Shown here: positions 8,020 through 17,536 of the stretch, one piece after another | How the letters are laid out: each line of letters begins with the position of its first letter | How positions within the stretch are numbered: the stretch's first letter is position 1 | Source: Paenibacillus hexagrammi | GTDB lineage: Bacteria > Bacillota > Bacilli > Paenibacillales > NBRC-103111 | Assembly (NCBI RefSeq): GCF_021513275.1 | Contig: NZ_CP090978.1 | Location: forward strand, 5,685,247-5,749,246 | Direction of reading: 5' to 3' | DNA length: 64,000 nt | The notes under the pieces: generated by a model | The model's input: only the letters and a program-made list of their open reading frames with translations | Databases searched by the model: none | What the model was told of the DNA's origin: nothing | Translations under genes and position numbers: made by a program

Positions 8020-9186
8020 TTAGAAACGTGTGGTGAGTAAGTTTGTTAGAAATACCATCCCTGCTTCTTCCAATACTTTGTTTGGAATAAGCCGGTTTGA
8101 AACCGTAGACTTCTTTTTCCGCATAAAAGCTCGCACTCTCATGCGTGTCCATTCGTCTAGGCGTTGAAACTTTTTCTTTACGTTCCCAATCCCAAAATAG
8201 TTACCAAACCCGCGTGACACTTCATTTAGCTTCTTCATCATTTCGTTAAGGTTGTTACCTTGCTGCCTTCGGGTGATCTTGTGGACTTTCTCTTTGTACT
8301 TCTTCACTTTTGCGTCCGGCAAGATGAGATATTCTTTCCAGAAGTCAAATCCTAGAAAACGGAATCCTTCATCGAATTGCACCACTTTCGTTTTCTCTGG
8401 ATGCATTCTCAGCTGAAGTTCCCCTTCTAAGATGGTTTTTGCCGTTTGGTATGCTTCTTCTGCTCGCTCCTTTGTTTTGCAAAGAATAACTGCATCATCT
8501 GCATATCTGACCACAGCAAACCCCTTCTCCTTCATACTCCAGTCGAAATGATTCAGATATAGATTCGCAAGTAATGGACTGATGACCCCGCCTTGTGGGG
8601 ACCCGACTAACGTTTCATGGAACTGATCATCTTCCATGACTCCTGCGGTGAGCCATCCGCGAATGAGCGTCAGCACTTTACCGTCGGTTATTCGTTCACG
8701 AACCTTTTCCATCAGCAGTTCATGCGGAATTTCATCGAAAAAGGATATAATGTCGAGGTCTACCACATAGTCGTATCCGCCGCGCTTTGCTCGTCGAATC
8801 GTGTTTATTGCTTGATGCGCAGAGTATCCAGGTCGGAAGCCAAAGCTGTAGTAGTAGAAGTCTTGCTCAAAGATCGGCTCGATGATTTGACGTACAGCCT
8901 GCTGGCATACGCGATCTCGGATTGTGGGAATGCCTAACGGTCTTAACTTCCCGTTTTCCTTCTCGATGAAATGTCGCCTGACAGGGTCGGGTTTGTACCG
9001 ATCTTGTTGCAGTAGCCTTTGGATTTCCTTTAGGTTGATGCCTATGTTCTTCTCGAACATACCAATGCTTACCCCATCAATTCCGCCACTTCCTTGATTC
9101 TTCTTTACTGCCAGCCAGGCTTCATTCAGATTGTCCATTTGATATATTTTGTCGATCAGGGAGTAGTATCGTCGTTTCGGTTTCAT
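8020..9186 (-). CDS. ltrA: group II intron reverse transcriptase/maturase
   Basis: 388 residues. RT motifs in order: RPLGIPTIRDRVCQQAV, FGFRPGYSAHQA, VVDLDIISFFDEI, GSPQGGVISPLLANLYL and the active-site VRYADDAVI, followed by the maturase X domain (GFRFLGFDFWKEY, then a basic helical region). There is no HNH endonuclease, as expected for class C introns. The protein helps the intron RNA to splice and copies it into DNA after reverse splicing. The gene lies in domain IV of the intron at 7874-10044 and is transcribed with it. Confidence 0.96.
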   Translation of the reverse strand: MKPKRRYYSLIDKIYQMDNLNEAWLAVKKNQGSGGIDGVSIGMFEKNIGINLKEIQRLLQQDRYKPDPVRRHFIEKENGKLRPLGIPTIRDRVCQQAVRQIIEPIFEQDFYYYSFGFRPGYSAHQAINTIRRAKRGGYDYVVDLDIISFFDEIPHELLMEKVRERITDGKVLTLIRGWLTAGVMEDDQFHETLVGSPQGGVISPLLANLYLNHFDWSMKEKGFAVVRYADDAVILCKTKERAEEAYQTAKTILEGELQLRMHPEKTKVVQFDEGFRFLGFDFWKEYLILPDAKVKKYKEKVHKITRRQQGNNLNEMMKKLNEVSRGFGNYFGIGNVKKKFQRLDEWTRMRVRAFMRKKKSTVSNRLIPNKVLEEAGMVFLTNLLTTRF

Positions 9187-10044
9187 TGGTGTTTCACCAC
9201 CTTTACCTGCTACTCACCAAGCTGATCTTGTTCGCGCTACAGATGATCGATTCCTTACTCGTTCTACCTCATGCAACCGCGTGTTAGAAAAAATTTTTTT
9301 TTCAATCGCTCCTGTTGCCTGAGGTGTACTCAGGTCGCCAGTTTGCCTCTATCCCCAAGCGCTATCTCGCTCTCGGCGGGACGCACCCTCTTGGTCATAC
9401 CCTCTCTGGTTTAAGGCGCTTACGATCTCCACTCACTTGAACTCACAGTCTTTGACGAAGCACGTTCCCTTTGCCTCTGTCTTCCCTCTTTTGAAGTGGA
9501 AGCAGGTTATGCGACTAAGAATATTTTTTTCCCCACGCGCATACTCATCCGAGTTTTCCCCTCTAGACTGTTACCAGCTTTCATCGGCTCAGACTTATTC
9601 GCTACTACGGAACGATCCGCCATCTCGCAGTTCATCGATTTGGCTTTCCCCTTAGGGTTATACCTTGCCTACCTCACACGCGTTTGCGCAGAGGAAACTA
9701 CGAGACTTCCCTCAGTTATCTGCACATTCTGTTCCATCCATCCTGACCCTAATCACGTAGATGAGCCTTGCAGGTCATATCCCTTTCGCGCTTTCCTGCA
9801 AGATATGCCTATGGCATAGATTTCCCCGTTTTTCCGGCGGGTCATCCAACATCTCCGCCACCTCTGGTTCACCGCATTCCGGGCTGGACTTTGCCTGCAG
9901 GCCCTTCGGATTCCCCCTCGCGAGAGACACCCTGCCAATCCTTCTCCTACTGGAGTTAGGACTTCTGCTTCGGCTACGGCACTTTAAAGGGTAAAGTTAC
10001 CGAGTGGATTTGAACCACTTAGATTGTGCGACTGTGAGGCGCAC

Positions 10045-10070
10045 GAAAAAGCCGATTCAGAGGAATCGGG
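10045..10070 (-). terminator. terminator of the ykoEDC operon and insertion target of the intron
   Basis: CCGATTC and GAATCGG form a perfect 7-bp stem with a four-base loop, followed by CTTTTTC; the intron starts at the next base. The terminator is left intact, so the ykoEDC transcript still ends before the intron. Confidence 0.88.
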
Positions 10071-10287
10071 GGAGAATGTTGATCAAGTTGGATCCATTAC
10101 GAGCTTCAGTAGATTTTCTCCGAGTGCTGTTGACATTTTGTTATTGGATTGAAATAAGAGCCTTCTAAGGTGATAACAAAACTGTCAAAGGCACCCGCTA
10201 CGCTTCTCCGAAAACTACGGAGCTCTTCATTCCAGTTAATCAACAGTCTCTCCAATTCAAATGAATCGGGCCTTCTTCTTCCGAGCA

Positions 10288-11082
10288 TCAGCGAACGTCC
10301 GTAATTGCGGTGAAAGGCAGGACATGGCCGCATAGATACGAAAGTGTAAGCAGCAGTGCGATACTGAGCGCGTACCAGATATCGACCGGCGAATACCGGA
10401 TATGGTAATAGTAAGTGCGCTGCTTGCCGACCGAGAAGCGTTTGGCTTCCATCGCAACGGCTGTCCGGTGGGCACGCCTGATGCTTTGGGCAAGCAAAGG
10501 GATCGAGTACATACGGAGCGTTGTGTACCAGCTGGTCAGAAGATTGCGCTTCTTACGGCCGCGGACTTTGAGCGCATGTCGCAAGGTTTGGAACTCTTCT
10601 ATTAGAGTTGGAATCATCCGCAAAGCAGCCAGAAAGCTGTATGCATATTTAGGCGGAACCTTCCATTGCTGCATTAGCGAATAAAATAGGGCAACGGGCC
10701 GCGTCGTCAGACTGAACAAAAGACCAACAGATGCTACCTGCAGAGCACGAAAGCCCAGATGAATCCCCCGAAAGAAACTCTCCTCCGTAACATGAATGAT
10801 GCCATATCGGAACCAGGTTGTCGTTCCCTCTCCGAACATCATCATGCCGGTAGCCGACGAGATAAAGATGAGCAGGAACGGTGACGTATAAAGCAGAATC
10901 CGCTTCATAGGATGGCCAGTTAGCAGCAGCAGGCACAGAATCGTCCCAGCCGTTAGGTACATCATGACATTAACATTGTGCGTAAACAAAACCATGGCAA
11001 ACAAAGCAACGGAGGCAAGGAGCTTTACGCCGGGGTTCACCCGGTGCAGCCACGTTTCACGAAATGCAAAGCTCAGTTGCAT
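10288..11082 (-). CDS. ykoC: ECF transporter transmembrane subunit (EcfT, YkoC-like)
   Basis: 264 residues. Cytoplasmic-membrane scaffold subunit of an energy-coupling-factor importer. It begins MQLSFAFRETWLHRVNPGVK, has about five membrane helices, and carries the coupling helices with the ARG-like signatures (KVRGRKKRNLL and AQSIRRAHRTAVAMEAK) that contact the ATPases. The start overlaps the end of the ATPase gene. With the S component and TPP riboswitch upstream it belongs to a thiamine or hydroxymethylpyrimidine uptake operon. The 200 bp between its stop and the terminator hold no convincing gene. Confidence 0.92.
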   Translation of the reverse strand: MQLSFAFRETWLHRVNPGVKLLASVALFAMVLFTHNVNVMMYLTAGTILCLLLLTGHPMKRILLYTSPFLLIFISSATGMMMFGEGTTTWFRYGIIHVTEESFFRGIHLGFRALQVASVGLLFSLTTRPVALFYSLMQQWKVPPKYAYSFLAALRMIPTLIEEFQTLRHALKVRGRKKRNLLTSWYTTLRMYSIPLLAQSIRRAHRTAVAMEAKRFSVGKQRTYYYHIRYSPVDIWYALSIALLLTLSYLCGHVLPFTAITDVR

Positions 11083-12558
11083 AGCAGCACCTCCCCCTTC
11101 TCACTTTGCTCGAATTGCTCCAAGTATTGACCGGGAGTCAAGTCGGATACTTGGCCGCGCTGAACTTGCCACACCCGGTCCGCGAATCGCTGAATGATAT
11201 GATGGTCATGCGTCACCATCATGATGGAGGTTCCTTCTTGCCTTAACTCCTCTAGCATCTCCAGCATATGAAACGTATTACGGGCATCCAGCCCGAAAGT
11301 AGGCTCGTCAAGAAGTAGGATGCGCTGCTTACGCACAAGAGCGGAGGCGACGCTTAGCCTGCGTTTTTGTCCCATAGAGAGTTGAAAGGGATGCCTGCTT
11401 CGGAGCTCAACCAGCTGATACTTTCGAAGCAGCTCTTCGACCTGCCCCTCTTGCCCCTCCTCCAAGGAATAGGCGATTTCCTCCTCTACCGACCCGGTCA
11501 CGAATTGAAACTCCGGATTTTGAAATACAAAAGCGACGTGATCGGCGATGTCTGCTACTTTTTTACCACGGACTCCGGCAATCTCGCAAATGCCCTTCGT
11601 AGGAACAAGCCGCATCATGCCTAGGAGCAGTGAGCTTTTGCCTGCACCGTTATGTCCGGCAACGGCAACCCACTCCCTTGATCCAACGGTCAGCATGCCG
11701 GTCTCCAGCTTCACCTCGCCGCCGCGCAGCGCTTGAAAGCCGTCGAGAGTGATGAGCACCTCACGTTCGGAAGAAGGTGCAGCCGCTTCCTTGCAAATGT
11801 CTCCACGTTCCGTATCGTAATCCTCCCAAACTCCAGGATACCAAATGCCAAAGTCAATGAGTTCCTTCTTATAGGAAGCGAATACCGCTGCAGGCTCGCC
11901 ATCCGCAAGGATTTCGCCATTTGACGTCAAAACAATAACCCGGTCGATCAGATCGAGAATGCCGTGTATCTTATGCTCGACGATGAGCAGCGTTTTGCCT
12001 TCGCTTGTTGCCCGAATGGTTTCCCACACCTGCTGCGTCCCTTCTTCATCCAGAAGCGCAGTCGGTTCGTCCAGGAAGAGCACTTCCGGCTCCAAGGCGA
12101 GGACGCTTGCAATAGCCAACCGCTGCTTCATCCCCTGCGATAAATTTTGAATCGGGGTGTGGATGTCTTCGAATTGAAGCCCGACCAGCTCCAGATAGTG
12201 CCGAATGAGTGCAGGCATTTGCTCGCGCGGCACTTGCATATTTTCCAAAACAAAGGCAATCTCTTCATCGACATAGGGCATGCAGAACTGCGTATCCGGG
12301 TCCTGAAATACATAGCCCCAGCGCTCCGGGGTACGGAGTTCCTCGGCTTTCATCGGGATCTCAATCACACTCGGCACCATCCCGCTCAGCACTTGCAGCA
12401 GTGTCGATTTACCACAGCCGCTTGGTCCGAGCAGAAGCACTTTTTCACCTGGTCTGAACGAAAAGGAAACCCCCTTGAATAACAGGGGGCGTCGTCTCCG
12501 GGATATTTGAGCCGCAAATCAGTCACGGCTGCTGCAACACGGGGGTTATAGTTGTCAT
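11073..12558 (-). CDS. ykoD: ECF transporter fused duplex ATPase (YkoD-like), frame broken near the N terminus
   Basis: Two ABC ATPase domains in one chain. First: Walker A LLLGPSGCGKST, signature LSQGMKQR, Walker B VLFLDEPTAL. Second: Walker A AGHNGAGKSS, signature LSMGQKRR, Walker B ILLLDEPTFGLD. Drives uptake by ATP hydrolysis. The long open frame starts right at the first Walker A, so about 40 residues are missing. They are present in other frames: AVTDLRLKYPGDDAP, then after a C5 run (12485-12489) LLFKGVSFSFRPGEKV. A one-base loss in that run is needed to join them. The likely ATG at 12558 overlaps the ykoE stop, but a second shift would be needed to use it; a GTG start at VTDL is the alternative. 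Confidence 0.9.
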
Positions 12559-13160
12559 ACGATTACCTCAATTGATCGTAGTCTTTTTTGCGATGCAGGG
12601 CGAATGGCATTCAGAACGCCGGTGCGCTCGATAGCAGCCGCCAGGTAGTAGGCGATAAAGCCGGAAATCACGATACTTCCAATCAGTCGGAACCCGATGA
12701 ACAAGCAGTAGTTCCAGAAGGTCATGGATTCAATGTATCCATAGTAAGCGTCAACGAATAAAGACAATATCGCGGAACCGATCGATGCAAGAACCACAAC
12801 ACCAACACTCGTTTTACGATAAAGGAATAATGCAAATATAAGTTCAGCGCCCAGGCCTTGCAGCAGTCCATAAACAAGTGTGGAAATTCCCCACTCCCCG
12901 CCAAAAAAAGTCTCAATCGTTGCAGCCGCAACCTCCGCCAAAACGGCTACCCACGGCTTGCGAATAACCAAAAATGCAAATGTTGCCGCGATGAACCACA
13001 TTCCATAGCTCAGCTGCTCGGCGTGTAGACCAAGCGGTTGAATGATGTCATACATCGGCCCCCATATTTTATAAATAACTCCGAATACTGCAGCAATCAC
13101 AATGGTAACCAGAATATCGGTCAGCTTTAAAGACTTGGATACAGCTTGTGAATTAGCCAT
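12555..13160 (-). CDS. ykoE: ECF transporter S component (YkoE family, thiamine/HMP)
   Basis: 201 residues with five to six membrane helices. The stretch YGMWFIAATFAFLVIRKPWV followed by AEVAAATIETFFGGEWG is typical of YkoE, the substrate-binding subunit paired with YkoD and YkoC. It is first in the operon, directly behind a TPP riboswitch, which supports thiamine or its pyrimidine precursor as substrate. No ykoF-like gene is present here. The stop overlaps the ATG of the ATPase gene. Confidence 0.93.
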   Translation of the reverse strand: MANSQAVSKSLKLTDILVTIVIAAVFGVIYKIWGPMYDIIQPLGLHAEQLSYGMWFIAATFAFLVIRKPWVAVLAEVAAATIETFFGGEWGISTLVYGLLQGLGAELIFALFLYRKTSVGVVVLASIGSAILSLFVDAYYGYIESMTFWNYCLFIGFRLIGSIVISGFIAYYLAAAIERTGVLNAIRPASQKRLRSIEVIV

Positions 13161-13308
13161 CCTTCATCAACTTCCTTTCTTCCCCTTAGTATGTATAGAT
13201 GTACACCTCAGCAAACACAAAAAAGCCCGCCGGGCATGCGGCAGGCATACATACCGCGCAAAAACAATCACGGCATCTACTCGTTGGCATTCCCAGGGAT
13301 TCAATAGA

Positions 13309-13348
13309 CAAAATAAAACCACCTATTGAATGGATCCGTAGGCGGTTG
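13309..13348 (-). terminator. riboswitch-controlled terminator before ykoE
   Basis: AACCGCCTA and TAGGTGGTT pair with one G-T position and are followed by TTATTTTG on the minus strand, between the TPP aptamer and the ykoE start. This fits transcriptional attenuation when thiamine pyrophosphate is bound. Confidence 0.7.
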
Positions 13349-13389
13349 TTAGGTCTATAAGTGAATGGAAAAACACAAACACTTGTAGT

Positions 13390-13487
13390 TCATCATTTCT
13401 CTGCGCAGGCATTATCCTGATCAGATTAAACGGTCAGCGGCACACGCCCGCACTCTCAGCCTGACTTCATCAAGCTCCCGGATCGGC
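13390..13487 (-). promoter_or_regulatory. TPP (thi-box) riboswitch
   Basis: On the minus strand the conserved cores are present: CAGGCTGAGAG (P2/J2-3) and TTTAATCTGATCAGGATAAT followed by GCCTGCGCAGAGA (P4-P5 region). Located about 230 bp upstream of ykoE and followed by a terminator hairpin. It shuts the transporter operon off when thiamine pyrophosphate is plentiful. Confidence 0.95.
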
Positions 13488-13674
13488 TATTCAGTTGTTT
13501 GCTATTGTGACTATATCACCAGAGATATGGAAATGCAATGATTTTTATTTCCACACTCAGCCGTTCCTCAGGAAGCTCTCATGGTTTCTTAAGTTCATAC
13601 TCAGGGGAAATTCAGGAAAGGGGGCTAATATAAGTCTTGTAAACAACAACTCAACTAAAAAGGTGGTAATCATA

Positions 13675-14823
13675 ATGAAAGCAATCAACAAAAAAATCCT
13701 AGCAGGCACAATCGCAGCATCCTTCGTACTTGGCGTTGGCTTCGTTGGTTCTTTACATAATCAAGCCTTCGCAGCAACAGACAGCACCAGCACTACTGCA
13801 CAAACGCAAAAGACAGCAAAAAACGGCAGTTCATTCGGAGGCTTTGGAAACCATGGAGACCGTGGAGGACGTATGGGTGGCAGCAACCAAGGCGCTCCTG
13901 CCGGCAAAGGAATGGGCGGTATGCACGGCGGCAACCTACTAAAAGAAGCGGCTACAATTCTAGGCACAGATGAGAGCTCGCTCCAAACCTCGCTGCAAGG
14001 AGGCCAAACACTGTTGGATCTCGCGACAGCGGCAGGCCTGAGCGAAGATGATTTCGTGGCGAAGCTAGTTGCTGCAGAAACGACTTCCATTAACGCGCAG
14101 GTAACAGCAGGTACACTGACTCAGGACCAAGCGGATAAGCTTACTGCTGACCTAGCGACTCGCATCAAAAATCAGGTGGAGAATAAAGGCTTTGCCGGGA
14201 AAAATGGCGGATTCTCAGGTGCACCCGGCGCCTCTGGCGGCAAAGGAATGGGCGGCAGGAGCGGTGGCAATCTTTTGAAAGAAGCGGCTACCATCCTGGG
14301 TACTGATGAGAGCACACTTCAAACTTCACTGCAAGGCGGCCAATCACTGCTAGATCTCGCAACGGCAGCAGGCTTGAGTGAGGATGACTTCTTGGCGAAG
14401 CTCACAGCCGCAGAAACGGCTTCCATTAATGAGCAAGTCACGGCGGGTACACTAACACAAACTCAAGCTGATCAAATGATTTCTGATCTGTCCACTCGCC
14501 TGAAGCAGCGTATTGAAAACGCAGGAATTCAAGGAGGAAAAGACGGTCAGGGTCATGGAGGCAAAGGCTTTGGTTTTGGCGGATTTGAATCTCTAACAAC
14601 GATTCTGGGCATTACACAGGATGAGCTCAAGACACAACTTGACGCCGGTAAATCGGTCGCTGAGGTTGCTTCCGCGCAAGGTATCAGCGAAGATGACTTG
14701 ATCAGCAAGTTGAAGGACAGCATGAACGATAAGCTGAAGCAGTTTGTAGAAGATAAGCATCAGAAGCCTGCTGCTCCTGCTTCGGGCGCGGAAACCGGCG
14801 ATAGCACAGCAGCAGTAAACTAG
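13675..14823 (+). CDS. secreted protein with repeated helical modules and Gly-rich linkers
   Basis: 382 residues from the ATG at 13675 (AAGGTGG upstream; the open frame runs further up without a site). Signal peptide MKAINKKILAGTIAASFVLG ends near AFA-ATD. Two near-identical modules of about 85 residues (LLKEAATILGTDESSLQTSL, then LLDLATAAGLSEDDF and TAGTLTQDQADKLTADL) are followed by a third, shorter one (TTILGITQDELKTQLDAGKS). They are separated by Gly/Lys-rich stretches (GGKGMGGRSGGN). Such modules occur in exported Firmicute proteins of unknown role. Transcribed alone and ended by a strong terminator. Confidence 0.85.
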   Translation: MKAINKKILAGTIAASFVLGVGFVGSLHNQAFAATDSTSTTAQTQKTAKNGSSFGGFGNHGDRGGRMGGSNQGAPAGKGMGGMHGGNLLKEAATILGTDESSLQTSLQGGQTLLDLATAAGLSEDDFVAKLVAAETTSINAQVTAGTLTQDQADKLTADLATRIKNQVENKGFAGKNGGFSGAPGASGGKGMGGRSGGNLLKEAATILGTDESTLQTSLQGGQSLLDLATAAGLSEDDFLAKLTAAETASINEQVTAGTLTQTQADQMISDLSTRLKQRIENAGIQGGKDGQGHGGKGFGFGGFESLTTILGITQDELKTQLDAGKSVAEVASAQGISEDDLISKLKDSMNDKLKQFVEDKHQKPAAPASGAETGDSTAAVN

Positions 14824-14868
14824 CAGCGCAACAGTGAACGAATAGCGCAGCTGTGAATGAATAGAAAC

Positions 14869-14917
14869 GAAGCACCGTTCTTCTTCCGTTCCGGGAGAGA
14901 GCGGTGCTTTTTTTGTT
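14869..14917 (+). terminator. Rho-independent terminator
   Basis: AGCACCG and CGGTGCT with seven T follow the secreted repeat-protein gene. Confidence 0.88.
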
Positions 14918-14988
14918 TTCAATATTGAGCAGCGTTTCGTAAGAAAGTAGCAGAGTTTGTTGATAAAGCAGTGTTCACCTCTTGACTA

Positions 14989-15510
14989 CTACTTCACATG
15001 GAAATCGCCATAATCAATGAGCATGATCCTATCATTTCTTTTCTTATATCGGATATTATGCCATCTGGGTTCTTTATTTTTCATATTGATGATATCGCCC
15101 GCTTCGATATCCAGCTTTTTAAATTCTTTATACAATTGGTATACCTTGCGCCTGTTCTCTGCGGTATCTGCAAGCATCCTACCGAACTTTTTCATGACAA
15201 TCCATCCCTCTCCATACTCTTTGATCTCGGCCAAGTTTTGTTTGAGAGGCAATGGTACCCTTTCATAGATATCCGTTTCTTTTTGGCAGGATACAATGCC
15301 TTGTCTAATAATAGCGACCTTCAGAATGTAGCCGTTGCCAAGGTCATACACAATGCGGCGTGATCCACATCCAACTTCCTCAAAGGGCAGGTTCAATCCA
15401 GTCTTAGCGGCCTCTCTTTTATTCGCGGGGGCACTGTCTCTCCGCTTTATTTTTTTGATCCATTTATGAATGACAGACCGATATTCAGATTTTAAAATTG
15501 TATCAGTCAT
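14989..15510 (-). CDS. protein-kinase-fold protein, small (YrzF-like)
   Basis: 173 residues. A reduced kinase fold: glycine-rich loop GCGSRRIVYDLGNG, an ATP-lysine in YILKVAI, a possible catalytic loop near EPRWHNIRYK, and a DFG-like metal site in IMLIDYGDF at the end. The C-terminal lobe is largely missing, as in small Bacillus proteins of this type. It may be a phosphotransferase or a non-catalytic nucleotide binder; the substrate is unknown. Monocistronic, convergent with the secreted repeat protein. Confidence 0.75.
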   Translation of the reverse strand: MTDTILKSEYRSVIHKWIKKIKRRDSAPANKREAAKTGLNLPFEEVGCGSRRIVYDLGNGYILKVAIIRQGIVSCQKETDIYERVPLPLKQNLAEIKEYGEGWIVMKKFGRMLADTAENRRKVYQLYKEFKKLDIEAGDIINMKNKEPRWHNIRYKKRNDRIMLIDYGDFHVK

Positions 15511-15701
15511 ACGATCACCCTTTTATTCTTCCATTAACATATCATATGCAAATATGATCAAAGGGTATGGATGTTTGCAAATGGACGATACTACTATTTT
15601 GCTAATCTCTGAATTCAGCCGACTTTCAGTTTGCATTCATTTCTCTTTCAGCTTACGGCTATATACTGAGGTCATGAAAGATTTGGCAGGAGGAGCCCAA
15701 C

Positions 15702-17378
15702 ATGACCATTCGCAAAAAATTACTTACAGGCATTTCTGCAATTATGCTTTTGTTCGTCCTTACGATAGCCAGTACGACATTCTTGCAGATCAGGCTAGCG
15801 GATCTCACGAAGACAATGATTGCCAATAAGGACAAGCTGACCGACATCGAAAAGCTGCATTATCTGGCCCGCACCATTGACGACCGTGCCGCCAGGTACT
15901 TGCTCAGCAGCGACCAGGAATCCCTAACTGGATATGAAAATTCCCTTCAAGTCATGACAGATCAGCTCCAAACGATTCAAAATCAGGACCACGATGATAC
16001 TGAATTACAAGCCATTAACGAATTTCAAGATAATTGGAAACAGTACTTAGCCAACAATGATGCCACCTTCGCTCTTCATAAGCAGGGTTCGATTGAAAAG
16101 GCACAATCCGCGTTCATTCAAAATCCCCTGGACAGCGTACTTGATCCTTTAATTACATACCGCTCCCAAATTACCGACAAGGTGGCGGACGAACAGCAAG
16201 AGCTCGATGCTAAGAATCAACTAGTCGCTACAATCAGTCCGATCATTACGGTCACAGCCATTCTGCTCGGCATCACTTTGGCACTCATGATTGCTAAAGG
16301 CATAGCCCGCCCGATTCAGCTTGTCTCCCGCCAGTTAAAAGAAATTGCCGAGGGTGAAGCCGACCTGACCAAAACCATCACGGTCCGCTCCAAGGATGAA
16401 GTGGGGGACCTGGCTGCATACTTCAACCAAATGCTCGGAAATCTGCGCAGCATGATTGAGCAAATCGGGGATTCGGCCGTTCACGTCTCAGCCTCCTCGG
16501 AACAGCTCAACAACGCTTCGGCGCAAGGACGGAAGAGCAGCGAACGAATGCACCACATTTTGTATGCTGTTGCGCAAGTTTCCCATAAGCAGGTTAGCGA
16601 TCTGCGAAATAATCAAACGACCATTCATGAAATCTCTACGGGCATTCAGCAAGTTGCCGAGCACGTGCAGGAGGTCTCGCAAGCATCCACACAATCTTCT
16701 CAGTTTGCAGCCTCCGGGCATCATGCCATTCAGACAGCTGGCATTCAAATGAAATCAATCCAGCACTCCATTCGGGATTTATCCGATGTCATGCATGTAT
16801 TCGCGAATCGTTCCAAAGAAATCGAACAAATCATCGCCGTAATTACAGAGATTGCCGCACAAACGAATTTGCTCGCGCTGAACGCTTCCATCGAAGCGGC
16901 TCGGGCAGGTGAACACGGCCGTGGATTTACTGTCGTAGCCAATGAGGTGAAGAAACTGGCCGATCAATCCAGTGGATCTGCCGGCCAAATTACACGGCTT
17001 GTCCGAGCCATTCAGAACGATACGGTATCGGCTCTACACTCCATGGAAACTAGCATGCACGAAGTCGCTGCGGGCGAAGCTATCCTTGCCGAGGCCGGAC
17101 TTGCCTTCGGCTCCATTCAGCAATCGGTTGACGGCGTTGCATCCCAGGTGGAAGAGGTATCAGCTGCCGTGGAGCAAATTGCGGCCAGCTCACAGGAAAT
17201 CGTCAACTCCATGTCACAGCTCGCACAAGTGTCGCTAGAATCCGCAGCGGATACCCAGTCGATCAGCGCATCCTCGGAATTCCAGGTGCGTTCCATGGAT
17301 GAAATTTCGCAATCCGCTGCTGCCTTGTCTCAAATGTCCGAGCAGCTCCGCCGCATGGTACAGCGTTTTCGAGTATGA
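15702..17378 (+). CDS. methyl-accepting chemotaxis protein
   Basis: 558 residues; RBS GGAGGAG 8 bases before the ATG. An N-terminal membrane helix, an extracellular helical sensor (residues 30-170, four-helix-bundle type), a second membrane helix ([20 protein letters not shown]), a HAMP domain ([17 protein letters not shown]) and a coiled cytosolic signalling domain whose hairpin tip reads [20 protein letters not shown]. It controls CheA through CheW; the ligand is unknown. No other chemotaxis gene is nearby, as is common for receptor genes. Confidence 0.96.
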   Translation: MTIRKKLLTGISAIMLLFVLTIASTTFLQIRLADLTKTMIANKDKLTDIEKLHYLARTIDDRAARYLLSSDQESLTGYENSLQVMTDQLQTIQNQDHDDTELQAINEFQDNWKQYLANNDATFALHKQGSIEKAQSAFIQNPLDSVLDPLITYRSQITDKVADEQQELDAKNQLVATISPIITVTAILLGITLALMIAKGIARPIQLVSRQLKEIAEGEADLTKTITVRSKDEVGDLAAYFNQMLGNLRSMIEQIGDSAVHVSASSEQLNNASAQGRKSSERMHHILYAVAQVSHKQVSDLRNNQTTIHEISTGIQQVAEHVQEVSQASTQSSQFAASGHHAIQTAGIQMKSIQHSIRDLSDVMHVFANRSKEIEQIIAVITEIAAQTNLLALNASIEAARAGEHGRGFTVVANEVKKLADQSSGSAGQITRLVRAIQNDTVSALHSMETSMHEVAAGEAILAEAGLAFGSIQQSVDGVASQVEEVSAAVEQIAASSQEIVNSMSQLAQVSLESAADTQSISASSEFQVRSMDEISQSAAALSQMSEQLRRMVQRFRV

Positions 17379-17481
17379 TCCGACAGCTGGCAGCTCGCAA
17401 CTCCACAAAGCAGTCACCGATACGTTCGCTCCATATAGCAGCCGAATCCTATGACTTGAAAATAAAGTCGTTACCATTATC

Positions 17482-17520
17482 AAGCGCTTCCCCGGCATCC
17501 TAAGCGGGAAGCGCTTTTTA
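17482..17520 (+). terminator. Rho-independent terminator of the chemoreceptor gene
   Basis: AAGCGCTTCCC and GGGAAGCGCTT flank a nine-to-ten-base loop and end in TTTTTA. It also lies close to the end of the convergent GH16 gene. Confidence 0.85.
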
Positions 17521-17536
17521 CCGTCTGCAGCCTGTA

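Larger units (their letters stand above)
7874..10044 (-). mobile_element. complete group IIC intron
   Basis: The element begins on the minus strand at 10044 with GTGCGCCTCACAG, the usual 5' end of group II introns, and ends at 7874 with domain VI and CTAC (the required AY end). Domain V is intact. The only protein gene, in domain IV, is a reverse transcriptase/maturase without an endonuclease domain. The 5' exon is the terminator hairpin of the ykoC gene plus its U-run: exactly the insertion preference known for bacterial class C introns. The 860 bases upstream of the RT gene hold domains I-III and no other gene. About 2.17 kb; looks intact and possibly mobile. Confidence 0.93.

Noticed and set aside
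9437-9994. Several overlapping plus- and minus-strand open frames
   Set aside because: They lie in the structured domains I-III of the group II intron and show no protein family pattern.
10106-10333. Possible 75-residue minus-strand gene after ykoC
   Set aside because: It overlaps the EcfT end in another frame, has no RBS and no recognisable motif.
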